A stretch of DNA of 64,000 nt from DATKHR01 sp036557365 (GTDB taxonomy: Bacteria; Acidobacteriota; Vicinamibacteria; Vicinamibacterales; CAVVIG01), in NCBI GenBank assembly GCA_036557365.1, contig DATBHR010000098.1, positions 496,001 through 560,000 of the forward strand. The letters run 5' to 3'. Below are positions 43,921 through 52,831 of the stretch, piece after piece. Positions within the stretch are counted from its first letter, which is position 1. Every line of letters begins with the position of its first letter. The notes beneath the pieces are model-generated. The model made no database searches. It worked only from the letters and a program-made list of their open reading frames with translations, and was not told the origin of the DNA. The translations under genes were made by a program, and so were the position numbers.

Positions 43921-44676
43921 GTGCGCAGTCTTGCAGTGTTGGCCGTCGCCGCGATGATGCTGACCCCGGCACACACCGCGCCCGCGCGCGTGCCGATCGT
44001 CGTCGAGTTGTTTACCTCGGAAGGCTGTTCGAGCTGTCCGCCCGCGGACAGCCTGCTGCAGTCGCTCGTCGCGACGCAGCCGCTCGAGGGTGCGCAGATC
44101 ATCGCGCTCGGCGAGCACGTGGACTACTGGGATCAGCTCGGATGGAAAGATCGGTTCTCGTCCGCGGCGCTGACGAACCGGCAGCGCATGTACGGCGCGT
44201 CACTCAACGATGAAAGCGTCTACACGCCGCAGATGATCGTTGACGGCCGATCGGCCTTTGTCGGGAGCGATGCATCGGCCGCGAAGCGCGCCATCGAGCG
44301 CGCCGTTTCTCAGCCGCACGGCACGGTGGACGTCACGACCGAGGCGGGCGCGACGACGGTCGCGGTTTCGGCGGCCGTGTTCTTCGCAAAGGGCGCGGCC
44401 GATCGCGCGGATATGATCGTCGCCGTGACGGAAGATCATCTGCGGTCGAACGTGACGCGCGGTGAAAATCACGGACGAACGCTCGCGCACGCATCGGTCG
44501 TTCGCTATCTCGCGAAGGCAGGCGAGGCTGCGGCGGGCGACCGCGCCACGATTCACAAGGACGTTCCGATCGGTTCCGACTGGCAGCGCGATCAGCTGAA
44601 GGTCGTTGCCTTCGTGCAGGAGCGCCGCGGCCGCGCGATTCTCGCATCGGCGGAAACACCGGTCGTTCGACGGTGA
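43921..44676 (+). CDS. DUF1223 thioredoxin-like exported protein
   Basis: 251 residues. Short signal peptide (LAVLAVAAMMLTPAHTA) then VVELFTSEGCSSCPPADSLL, the hallmark CSSCPP motif of DUF1223 proteins, which have a thioredoxin-like fold. HVDYWDQLGWKDRFSS and YTPQMIVDG are further family motifs. The function of the family is not established; a redox role in the periplasm is the usual inference. GTG start. The stop overlaps the next gene as GTGA; it heads a four-gene operon. Confidence 0.88.
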   Translation: MRSLAVLAVAAMMLTPAHTAPARVPIVVELFTSEGCSSCPPADSLLQSLVATQPLEGAQIIALGEHVDYWDQLGWKDRFSSAALTNRQRMYGASLNDESVYTPQMIVDGRSAFVGSDASAAKRAIERAVSQPHGTVDVTTEAGATTVAVSAAVFFAKGAADRADMIVAVTEDHLRSNVTRGENHGRTLAHASVVRYLAKAGEAAAGDRATIHKDVPIGSDWQRDQLKVVAFVQERRGRAILASAETPVVRR

Positions 44677-45950
44677 ACCTTCGCCCGTATTGGTGGGACA
44701 CCGTTCCGCTTCCCGACGAGACGCCGCATGAAGCGCCTCTGCCCCCGCGCGTCGACGCGGTCGTCGTCGGCGCCGGCTACACGGGACTGTCGGCAGCGCG
44801 CCGCCTCGCCATGTGCGGCGCCTCGGTTCTCGTCGTCGAACGCGAAACCATCGGGTGGGGTGCCAGCTCACGCAACGGCGGACAGGTCCTGACCGGGCTC
44901 GCGATCGACTCCGTCTCGCTTCTGCGCGCGTACGGCCGCAGGCGTGCGCGCGCCTTGTTTCGCGCTGCCAGCGACGCGCTGAACGGTCTCGAGGAGCTGA
45001 TTCAGGACGAGCGCATCGACTGCGGCTTCGAACGCACCGGGCACGTCCAGGCGGCGTGGAAGCGGTCGCACTTCGAATCGCTTCGCGAGGAACAGGCGGT
45101 GCTCGCGCGTGAATTCGATCACCACGTCCGCATCGTCGACCGCCAGGATCAGCAGCAGGAGATCGGCAGCGACCGCTTTCACGGCGTCCTCGTCGACGAT
45201 CGCAGCGCCGCGCTCAATCCAGCGCAGTACGTGCGTGGCCTCGCCCGCGCTGCGCAGGCCCGCGGCGTTCGCATCGTCACCGGCGTGAGCGTCCTCGAGA
45301 CCGCTCGTGACGGCGATGTCTGGCGCATCGGGACGACCGCCGGCGCCGTCACCGCCCGCGACGTGTTGTTCGCGACGAACGGATACACCGACGGCGCCTT
45401 TCCGGAGCTTCGCCGCCGCATCGTTCCCGTCGGCAGCTACATCGTCGCCACTGAGCCGCTCGACGCGGAGACCGCCGCGTCGCTCGTCCCGCGGCGGCGG
45501 ATGGCATTTGACTCGAAATACTTCCTCTACTATTTTCGCGTGACCGGCGATCGACGGCTGCTCTTCGGCGGCCGCGCCGAGTTCCGGCGGCCCGACGCGC
45601 ATTCGGTCGGCAGGGCCGCGTCAATCCTGCGGCGCGGGTTGAATATGGTGTTTCCTCGGCTGGCGGACGTGCGCATCGACTATGCGTGGGGAGGCAACGT
45701 CGCGTTCGCGCGCGATCGGATGCCGCACGCCGGTCAGCTCGCGCAGAAGTACTTCGCGGCCGGGTATGGCGGTCACGGCATCGCCATCGCGACCGCGCTC
45801 GGCGACGCGATCGCCCGACGGATGGCGGGCCAACTCGTCGACCACCCGATGTTCGACGATCCGATGCCCACGATTCCGCTCTATCACGGGCGCCCGTGGT
45901 TTCTTCCGTTTGTCGGCGCCTACTACGCGGCGAAGGACTGGCTGTCATGA
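44673..45950 (+). CDS. FAD-dependent amine oxidase-like protein (DAO family)
   Basis: 425 residues. The dinucleotide-binding motif VVVGAGYTGLSAARRLA at about 29-45 is followed by the DAO-family E-x-x-x-x-x-x-GASSRNGGQV. The N-terminal YWWDT and the C-terminal YAWGGNVAFARDRMPHAG to AAGYGGHGIAIAT fit the gamma-glutamylputrescine oxidase (PuuB-like) subgroup. It probably oxidises an amine or amino acid; the adjacent PLP decarboxylase suggests linked amine metabolism. GTG 44673 overlaps the DUF1223 stop, and its own stop overlaps the next start as ATGA. Confidence 0.88.
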   Translation: MNLRPYWWDTVPLPDETPHEAPLPPRVDAVVVGAGYTGLSAARRLAMCGASVLVVERETIGWGASSRNGGQVLTGLAIDSVSLLRAYGRRRARALFRAASDALNGLEELIQDERIDCGFERTGHVQAAWKRSHFESLREEQAVLAREFDHHVRIVDRQDQQQEIGSDRFHGVLVDDRSAALNPAQYVRGLARAAQARGVRIVTGVSVLETARDGDVWRIGTTAGAVTARDVLFATNGYTDGAFPELRRRIVPVGSYIVATEPLDAETAASLVPRRRMAFDSKYFLYYFRVTGDRRLLFGGRAEFRRPDAHSVGRAASILRRGLNMVFPRLADVRIDYAWGGNVAFARDRMPHAGQLAQKYFAAGYGGHGIAIATALGDAIARRMAGQLVDHPMFDDPMPTIPLYHGRPWFLPFVGAYYAAKDWLS

Positions 45951-47371
45951 ATCTCGAATTGTCAGAGCAGGAGATGATGCGGCTGGGCGACGACGTCGTC
46001 CGGCGATGCGTGGAGCACATCCTGACGCTGCCGCAGCAGCCGAGTTGCGGCGACGTTGACGCAGCGGCATTGTGTCGTGCGATGCGCGAGCCGGCGCCGG
46101 AGTCGGGGACGCCGTTCGACCAGATGGCCGACGACTTGTTCCGTCAGTGGATTCCCCGATCATTCACGGCGCCGGGCCCCGGATATCTCGCCTACATTCC
46201 GGGCGGAGGGCTGTACACCGCGGCCCTCGCGGATTTCATCGCGAACGCCACGAACCGGTACACCGGCGTCTGGCAGGCGGCGCCGGCGCTCATTCAACTT
46301 GAAGCGAACGCGCTCGACTGGCTGCGCGAGTGGATGGATTTTCCGCAGGAGGGACGCGGCCTCTTCACGAGCGGCGGATCGATGGCGACGTTCAACGCGA
46401 TTCTCTGCGCGCGCGAACGATACGTCGGTGCCGACGTGCGGAACGGCGTCCTCTACACGTCGGATCAGGCGCACCACTCGATCCTCAAGTCGGCGAAGAT
46501 GGCCGGCATCATGCCGGATCGCGTGCGCGCCGTGCCGAGCGACGCCGCGTATCGGATGTCGGTTGCCGATCTTCGAGCGGCGATCGCAGCCGACCGCGGC
46601 CGCGGGCTGACGCCGTTCTGCGTCGTCTCGACGGCGGGCACGACCAATACGGGCGCAGTGGATCCACTCGATGCCATCGCCGATCTCTGCACCGCCGAGC
46701 GGCTCTGGCATCACGTGGACGGCGCGTACGGCGCCTTCTTCTACATGTGCCGCGAACTGCGTCCGCTGCTGCACGGCATTACCCGCGCCGACTCGCTGAC
46801 CCTGGATCCGCACAAGGGGATGTTCCTGCCGTACGGAACCGGCGCGCTTCTCGTGCGCGACGGCGCCGCACTGCGCGCGGCACATGAAGCGACAGCGGAC
46901 TACTTGCCGGCGATGCCGCACCCGGAAGACTTCTACGATCCCAGCCAGCACGGGCCTGAGCTGTCGCGCGGCTTTCCGGGCCTCCGTGTCTGGCTGTCGG
47001 TGAAGCTGTTTGGAACCGCAGCCTTCCGCGAGGCGATCGAAGAGAAGCGCGCCCTGACGGTCGACGCAGCGGCCCGTGTTGCGCGGCTGCCAGGCATCGT
47101 CATCGACGCGCCGCCGGAGCTGTCGCTGTTCGCGTTCCATCTGACGTGGCCGGGCGCTTCGCGGTCCGACGAAGACGCGGCGACGCGCGCGCTCATGGCC
47201 GCGGCGACGGCGCGCGGGCGCGTGATGATCACCGGTGCCGTCGCGAAAGATCGATACGTCGGCCGCGTCTGCATCCTCAGCTTCCGCACCCACCAGGCGG
47301 AGATCGACGCGCTCGTCGACGACCTCGCCGCTTCCATCCACGACATCGTCCCGGAGTCTCTTCATTCATGA
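45947..47371 (+). CDS. PLP-dependent group II amino-acid decarboxylase
   Basis: 474 residues. PGPGYLAYIPGGGLYTAALADFI and FTSGGSMATFNAIL form the PLP phosphate-binding part, HVDGAYGAFF carries the cofactor aspartate, and Lys290 in LDPHKGMF is the Schiff-base lysine. The layout is that of aromatic-L-amino-acid/glutamate-type decarboxylases. The substrate is not evident; amines produced could feed the oxidase encoded just upstream. ATG 45947 overlaps the oxidase stop as ATGA; longer in-frame readings lie inside that gene. Confidence 0.9.
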   Translation: MNLELSEQEMMRLGDDVVRRCVEHILTLPQQPSCGDVDAAALCRAMREPAPESGTPFDQMADDLFRQWIPRSFTAPGPGYLAYIPGGGLYTAALADFIANATNRYTGVWQAAPALIQLEANALDWLREWMDFPQEGRGLFTSGGSMATFNAILCARERYVGADVRNGVLYTSDQAHHSILKSAKMAGIMPDRVRAVPSDAAYRMSVADLRAAIAADRGRGLTPFCVVSTAGTTNTGAVDPLDAIADLCTAERLWHHVDGAYGAFFYMCRELRPLLHGITRADSLTLDPHKGMFLPYGTGALLVRDGAALRAAHEATADYLPAMPHPEDFYDPSQHGPELSRGFPGLRVWLSVKLFGTAAFREAIEEKRALTVDAAARVARLPGIVIDAPPELSLFAFHLTWPGASRSDEDAATRALMAAATARGRVMITGAVAKDRYVGRVCILSFRTHQAEIDALVDDLAASIHDIVPESLHS

Positions 47372-48837
47372 ACGTGCCGACGTCTCATCGCGCGCGGCTG
47401 CGCGCCATTGCGGTCCGGGCCATGCGCGAGCGCGGGCTCGATCCAGCGTTTCCTTCGGCGGCGCAGGCGCAGGTGGCCGCGATGTCGGCGCCGCCGACGA
47501 CCACCGAGGAGCCCACGCGCGATCTTCGGCAGCGCCTCTGGTGCTCGATCGACAATGACGACTCGCGCGACCTCGATCAGCTGAGCGTCGCCGAACCGCT
47601 CGCCAACGGCGACGTGAAGGTGTTCGTCGCGATTGCCGACGTGGACGCGGCTGTGCGCAAGGGATCGCCGTGCGATCGGCACGCGGCGCTGAACACGACG
47701 TCGGTGTACACGCCGGGCACGGTGTTTCCGATGCTGCCCGAGAAGCTGTCCACGAACCTGACGTCGCTGAACGCGGACGAAGATCGATTGTCGATCGTCG
47801 TCGAGATGGTGGTCGCACCCGACGGAACGATTCGCTCGTCCGACGTCTACGGCGCGCAGGTACACAATCGGGCCAAGCTCGCCTACAACAGCGTGAGCGA
47901 CTGGCTCGACGGGAAGGCGCCGCTGCCGGACGCCGCCGCGCGCGTGACCGACATGGACGAACAACTGCGCATCCAGGATCGGGTTGCGAAGGCGCTGAAC
48001 AGCACGCGCCGCAGCCACGGCGCGCTCGAGTTCGAGACCGCCGAGGTGCGCGCCATCTTCGAGGGCGACACGCTGCACGACGTCGCCGCGGAACGGCCGA
48101 ACCGCGCGAAGGCGATCATCGAAAACCTGATGGTCGCGGCGAATGGCGTCGTCGCTGTCTTCCTGGACGCCCACAACTTTCCGTCGCTGCGCCGCGTCGT
48201 CAAGTCGCCGGAGCGATGGGAACGGATCCGCGCCATCGCCGAACGGACCGGCGACGAACTGCCGCAGGGTCCGGACTCGAAAGCGCTGTCGGAGTTCCTC
48301 GCGAAACGGCGGCGTGCGGATCCCGAGCGATTCATCGACCTGTCCACCACCATCATCCGGCTCCTCGGATCAGGCGAATACGTCGTCGATCCGCCTGGCG
48401 CAGAACCGCCCGGCCACTTCGGTCTCGCGGTCCGCGATTATTCGCACTCGACCGCGCCGAATCGCCGCTTTCCGGATCTGGTGACGCAGCGGCTCCTGAA
48501 GGCCGCGCTCGCGAAGCATCCGTCACCGTACGGCCTCGGCGAGCTCGGACAGGTTGCCGAGCAGTGCACGACGCAGGAAGACAACGCGCAGAAGGTCGAA
48601 CGCCTCGTGCGCAAGGCGGCGACGGCGCTGCTCGTCGAGTCGCGCGTCGGCGATCAGTTCGACGCCATCGTCACCGGCGCGTCGAACAAAGGGACGTTCG
48701 TCCGCGTCACGTCGCCTCCGATGGAAGGCATGCTCATCAGCGGCCGCGACAGCCTCGACGTCGGCGATCGCGTGCACGTTCGACTGGACGGCGTCGACGT
48801 GGAGCGTGGGTTCATCGACTTCGTGAGGCTTCGCTGA
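47368..48837 (+). CDS. RNB-domain ribonuclease (RNase II/R-like)
   Basis: 489 residues. CSIDNDDSRDLDQLSVAE (Asp62, Asp68, Asp70) is the RNB metal site; RDYSHSTAPNRRFPDLVTQRLL is the conserved RNA-binding/catalytic motif, and the C-terminal 65 residues form an S1-like domain. It is shorter than RNase R because the N-terminal cold-shock domains are absent. The fourth acidic site residue of RNase II is replaced by Gln71. It probably degrades RNA from the 3' end. ATG 47368 overlaps the decarboxylase stop as ATGA. Confidence 0.88.
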   Translation: MNVPTSHRARLRAIAVRAMRERGLDPAFPSAAQAQVAAMSAPPTTTEEPTRDLRQRLWCSIDNDDSRDLDQLSVAEPLANGDVKVFVAIADVDAAVRKGSPCDRHAALNTTSVYTPGTVFPMLPEKLSTNLTSLNADEDRLSIVVEMVVAPDGTIRSSDVYGAQVHNRAKLAYNSVSDWLDGKAPLPDAAARVTDMDEQLRIQDRVAKALNSTRRSHGALEFETAEVRAIFEGDTLHDVAAERPNRAKAIIENLMVAANGVVAVFLDAHNFPSLRRVVKSPERWERIRAIAERTGDELPQGPDSKALSEFLAKRRRADPERFIDLSTTIIRLLGSGEYVVDPPGAEPPGHFGLAVRDYSHSTAPNRRFPDLVTQRLLKAALAKHPSPYGLGELGQVAEQCTTQEDNAQKVERLVRKAATALLVESRVGDQFDAIVTGASNKGTFVRVTSPPMEGMLISGRDSLDVGDRVHVRLDGVDVERGFIDFVRLR

Positions 48838-48877
48838 CAGTGCGGCTTCGCTGACAGTGCGGCTTCGCTGACATTGC
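48827..48877. repeat. 17-bp tandem triplication of the RNB gene end
   Basis: The unit GGCTTCGCTGACAGTGC is present in two perfect copies and a third with one change (T for G). The first copy contains the RNB stop codon; each further copy repeats it. This appears to be a local slippage duplication of a gene 3' end, joined directly to the next repeat array. Confidence 0.85.
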
Positions 48878-49030
48878 AGAATTGAAGGATTGCAGAATTG
48901 CAGGACTGCAGAATTGCAGAATTGCAGGATTGCAGCCGTCCGCTTTTTGCATTCGTGCATTCGTGCATTCGTGCATTTCGCGCTCTTAACGTCATACTTC
49001 CTGCAATCCTGCAATCCTTCCATCCTGCAA
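48871..49030. repeat. GCAGAATT/GCAATCCT array with inverted ends, between convergent genes
   Basis: Left words are GCAGAATT/GCAGGATT, the middle has three copies of ATTCGTGC, and the right end has CTGCAATC words. A 15-bp segment at 48921-48935 is exactly inverted at 49001-49015, so the array can fold into a long hairpin. The right end encodes the last residues of the permease. Confidence 0.8.
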
Positions 49031-50506
49031 TTTGCTGCGCAATTTGCTGTTCTTCCTCCCGTACGTGAAGTAGATGACGATGCCGATCGCCATCCAGATG
49101 ATCAGCCGCTCCCATGTGGCCCAGGGAAGGCTCGCCATCAGCACGAGGCTGACGATTGCGGACGCGATGGGGAGCGCGGGGACGAACGGAACGGTGAACG
49201 GGCGTTCGAGGTCCGGGCGCGAGCGGCGCAGGAAGATGATCGCGATCGATACGATCACGAACGCCATCAGCGTCCCGATGCTCACGAGGCTGCCGAGCGT
49301 CGCGATTCCGGTGAATCCTGCCGCCAGCGAGACGACAACGCCGGTGACGAACGTCGTCACGTGCGGCGTCCGGTAGCGCGGGTGAATCGCGCGCGCCCAT
49401 CCTGGCAGCAGGCCGTCATTCGCCATCGCGAAAAAGATGCGCGGCTGCGCAAGCATCATGACGAGCATTACCGAGCTCAGTCCGGCCAGCGTGCCCAGCA
49501 CGACGAGCAGCCGCAGTCCGTGGAGCATCCCCGCCCACGCCGTGCCCGCCGCGCGCGCCGCACCGGCGTCGAGCGCCACGACCATCGGCGCGGGTTGGTT
49601 GAGCAGCGCCTTGTACGGCACGAGGCCGACCATCACCGTGCAGACGATGACGTACAGCACCGTGCAGAGCGCCAGCGATCCGAGGATGCCGCGCGGCATG
49701 TCGCGTTGCGGGTCGCGCGCCTCCTGCGCCGACGTCGACACCGCGTCGAAGCCGATGTACGCGAAGAAGACGACCGCCGCTCCCCGGAACACGCCGCTCC
49801 AGCCGTACGCGCCGAACGTGCCCTCGTTCGGTGGCACGAACGGATGCCAGTTCGCCGGATCGACGAACAGCGCGCCGCCCGCCGCAATCAGCAGCACGAC
49901 CGCGACCTTGATCACGACGATGATCGAGTTGAGCGTGGCCGATTCCTGGATGCCGACGATGAGCACGACCGTGATCGCGAGCGCGATGAGGACCGCAGGC
50001 AGGTTGAAGACCGCGGTGACCGTGCCGCCGCCGGCGAGCGGAACGAGCGTTCCCGGCGCGGCGCTCAGTGCCGCAGGAAACTGGAGGCCGAACTCGGCCA
50101 GGAGCGCGCTCAGGTTGCCCGACCAGCCGACGGCGACCGTCGCGGCGCCGAGCGCGTACTCGAGGATCAGGTCCCAGCCGATGATCCACGCGATGAATTC
50201 CCCGAGCGTGGCGTACGCGTAGATGTACGCCGAGCCGGCGACGGGGACCGCCGACGCGAACTCGGCGTAGCAGAGTCCGGCCAGCCCGCTGGCGCAGCCG
50301 GCGATGATCATGGAGATGACGACGGCCGGGCCGGAATTGGCCGCGGCCACCTGGCCGGTCAGCACGAAGATCCCCGTGCCGATCACGGCGCCGACGCCGA
50401 GGAACAGCAGGTTCCAGGGCCCGAGCACGCGCTTCAGGGAGTGTTCGCCCGAGCCCAGCTGCTCGGCCTTGATCTGTTCGATCGACTTGGTCGCGAAAAG
50501 CGACAT
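48992..50506 (-). CDS. APC-family amino-acid permease
   Basis: 504 residues with 12-13 membrane helices. LLFLGVGAVIGTGIFVLTG is the helix 1 GIG-type substrate motif of cationic amino-acid transporters. SGPAVVISMIIAGCASGLAGLCYAEFAS and FFAYIGFDAVSTSAQEARDP are further family signatures. It probably imports amino acids or polyamines, fitting the neighbouring decarboxylase/oxidase operon, though transcribed against it. ATG 50506 has GGAGG eight bases ahead. The C-terminal residues KLQDGRIAGLQEV are encoded by the repeat array. Confidence 0.9.
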   Translation of the reverse strand: MSLFATKSIEQIKAEQLGSGEHSLKRVLGPWNLLFLGVGAVIGTGIFVLTGQVAAANSGPAVVISMIIAGCASGLAGLCYAEFASAVPVAGSAYIYAYATLGEFIAWIIGWDLILEYALGAATVAVGWSGNLSALLAEFGLQFPAALSAAPGTLVPLAGGGTVTAVFNLPAVLIALAITVVLIVGIQESATLNSIIVVIKVAVVLLIAAGGALFVDPANWHPFVPPNEGTFGAYGWSGVFRGAAVVFFAYIGFDAVSTSAQEARDPQRDMPRGILGSLALCTVLYVIVCTVMVGLVPYKALLNQPAPMVVALDAGAARAAGTAWAGMLHGLRLLVVLGTLAGLSSVMLVMMLAQPRIFFAMANDGLLPGWARAIHPRYRTPHVTTFVTGVVVSLAAGFTGIATLGSLVSIGTLMAFVIVSIAIIFLRRSRPDLERPFTVPFVPALPIASAIVSLVLMASLPWATWERLIIWMAIGIVIYFTYGRKNSKLRSKLQDGRIAGLQEV

Positions 50507-50613
50507 CGCGCGCCTCCGTTGGAGTTGTCGTGTGGCACCGCGGCAGCCGTCCACGCGCGCGATGCGGGCCCGTTAACAAGGCCATGGACGGCGGCCGCAA
50601 GTCTTGAAAAGCG

Positions 50614-52785
50614 GTGAACGACCGCGGAAGATTCTCTGAACTTGTTGTGAAGACCCGTTTCGGACCCTTCGTATTCGACCGTTCCGCGCAGCTCCTCGCC
50701 CGCGAAGGGCAGGAAGTGCCGCTGCCGCCGCGCGTCCTCGGCGTGCTGGACGTGCTGGCCGCCCGGCCCGGCGAAATCGTGACGAAGCAGGAAATCATCG
50801 AGACGGTCTGGAAGGACGCGTTCGTCTCGGACACGTCGCTGTCGGAGGCCATCAGCTTCCTGCGGCAGGCGCTCGGCGACGACCCGCAGCAGCCGAGCTA
50901 CATCCAGACAGTCCATCGGCGCGGATACCGCTTCCTGCCGGCACCACAACCCGCAGTCGAGTCCCCGGTCGTCATTCCGCCCGTGGCTGCGAGGTCGGAG
51001 ACGATGGCGGAATCGTGGACGTGGATCGTGCCGTGGGCGGTCGCCGTCATCCTCGCCGCGGTCGCGGTCAGCGCGCTCTGGCGTGTGATGCACCCGGACG
51101 CTCCGGTCGTGCTGCCGACCGCGCGCTTCGCGCTCGAATGGCCGGATGGCATGACGCTCGACACGTCGGCGCCCGCGCTCGCGTTGTCGGCCGACGGTTC
51201 GGTCATCGCGTTCACCGGCTGCCGCCAGGACGGATGCCGCATCTTCGTGCGCGGGCTCGACGACACCGAATCGCGTCCGGTTCCCGGCACGCTCGGCGCC
51301 ACGGCGCCGTTTCTTTCGGCGGATGGCCACGTCGTCGGCTTCTTCGCGGACGGCAAGCTCAAAAAGACCGCGACGGGCGGCGATTCGCCGATCACAGTCA
51401 CCGACGTCCGTCAGCCGCTCGGCGCTGTGTGGCTCGACGATGACATCGTGTTCTCGGCGTCTGCGTCGGGCGGAATGGGTGGACTCGTGCGGGTGGCGAA
51501 GGATGGCGGCGCACCGCGCATGGTCGGGCCGATCGACGCGCGCGGCGCCGAGCTCGCGCTCGCATGGCCAGACGTTCTGCCGGGCGGCGAGGTCGCGCTC
51601 GTCACCTCGATCGTTGCGCCCGGCGATCCTCCGATCACGCGCATCGTCGCGATCTCGATGGTGACCGCGGAGCGCACCGTGGTCGTCGAGCGGGCGTCGT
51701 TCGCACGGTTCGTGCCGCCCTCGATGATCGCGTTCGTGCGCGACGGGCGGCTGATGGCGGCGACGTTCGATCCGGTGCAGCTGAAGATCACCGGTCCAGC
51801 GGTTCCGGTGGACCAGCCGTTCGGCGACCGCGTCGCGCAGTTTGCCGTCTCGCGCGTCGGTTCGTTAATCGCGGCGGCATCCTCGTCGTCCGGCGGAGCG
51901 CTGCAGTGGTGGACGCAAGCCGGAGGACTCACGCCGGCGGCAGCCGCGATGCAGCCGCTGGGGTCCCCGTCGCTCTCGCCGGACGGCCGCACGATCGCCG
52001 GCGTCAAGGTGGACGACACGCGCGCAGACGTCTGGTCCGCGGACATCGAGCGCGGCGCGACGAGCCGGCTGACGTTCAACGGCGAACTGCGCGCGCCGGT
52101 CTGGAGTCCCGACGGCCGTTCGTTCGCGTTCGCGTCGCGCTCAGGCAGCGCGTTCAACGTGTTCGTCAAGCGCGTCGACGACACGACGCCGAAGCGGCTC
52201 ACCGGCGCGCCTCGTCATCAGCTGCCCTCGTCGTTCTCGCCGGACGGCCGACAGATCGTCTACACCGAGTTCGATCCAGCGAGCGGAGAGGACATCTGGG
52301 TCGTCCCGGTGGCTGGCGGGTCGCCAAGGCCGCTGGTCCGCACGCCGTTCGACGAAGGGGCCGCGACGGTTTCGCCCGATGGCCGCTGGATGGCGTACGA
52401 GTCGAATGAATCCAACCGGTGGGAAATCTACGTCCGGCCGTTCGGCGCCGCGGGCAGCGCCGTTGCGATTTCCGCGGGCGGCGGTCGGCACCCGATGTGG
52501 TCCCGCGACGGACGCCGCGTCTACTACACCGGCCCCAGTGGCGTGATGTCGGTGGCCGTCGCGCCGTGCGCCGCGCTTCAGGAGGGCTGCGAGCTGTCGC
52601 CGTCGCGTCCCGTCGAGATAGTCGCCGGCCCGTGGACCCCGCGCGCCGAAACGCGGGACGGCCGCATCCTGATGGAGAGCGACCGCGGCAGAGCCGATGC
52701 CGTCGAGCGCATCATGGTCACGCTGCAATGGACCCGCGCGCTGCAGCGCATCGTCCCACCCGCGATTGTTGCGTCGCCGAAATAG
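50614..52785 (+). CDS. Winged-helix transmembrane regulator with PD40/TolB-like propeller
   Basis: 723 residues. An OmpR/CadC-type winged helix at about 10-105 (FGPFVFDRSAQLLAREGQEV, ending YIQTVHRRGYRFLP), a membrane helix at about 133-155, then a long region of TolB/PD40 repeats (SLSPDGRTIAG, WSPDGRSFAF, SFSPDGRQIVYTEF, SPDGRWMAYESN). This one-component design is frequent in Acidobacteriota and may couple an external signal to transcription. GTG 50614 is used. It is divergent from the permease (107 bases apart), whose promoter it could control. Confidence 0.88.
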   Translation: MNDRGRFSELVVKTRFGPFVFDRSAQLLAREGQEVPLPPRVLGVLDVLAARPGEIVTKQEIIETVWKDAFVSDTSLSEAISFLRQALGDDPQQPSYIQTVHRRGYRFLPAPQPAVESPVVIPPVAARSETMAESWTWIVPWAVAVILAAVAVSALWRVMHPDAPVVLPTARFALEWPDGMTLDTSAPALALSADGSVIAFTGCRQDGCRIFVRGLDDTESRPVPGTLGATAPFLSADGHVVGFFADGKLKKTATGGDSPITVTDVRQPLGAVWLDDDIVFSASASGGMGGLVRVAKDGGAPRMVGPIDARGAELALAWPDVLPGGEVALVTSIVAPGDPPITRIVAISMVTAERTVVVERASFARFVPPSMIAFVRDGRLMAATFDPVQLKITGPAVPVDQPFGDRVAQFAVSRVGSLIAAASSSSGGALQWWTQAGGLTPAAAAMQPLGSPSLSPDGRTIAGVKVDDTRADVWSADIERGATSRLTFNGELRAPVWSPDGRSFAFASRSGSAFNVFVKRVDDTTPKRLTGAPRHQLPSSFSPDGRQIVYTEFDPASGEDIWVVPVAGGSPRPLVRTPFDEGAATVSPDGRWMAYESNESNRWEIYVRPFGAAGSAVAISAGGGRHPMWSRDGRRVYYTGPSGVMSVAVAPCAALQEGCELSPSRPVEIVAGPWTPRAETRDGRILMESDRGRADAVERIMVTLQWTRALQRIVPPAIVASPK

Positions 52786-52796
52786 CGCAGCAGGAC

Positions 52797-52831
52797 AGAA
52801 TTCCTAATCCCTGATTCCTAATTCTGCGTGT
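52797..52831. repeat. Short ATTCCTAAT-type repeat between convergent genes
   Basis: ATTCCTAATCC and ATTCCTAATTC words, with CAGAATT at the left and AATTCTG at the right, cover the gap between the regulator and S9 peptidase 3' ends and include the peptidase's last codons. It is a smaller relative of the other intergenic arrays. Confidence 0.55.
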
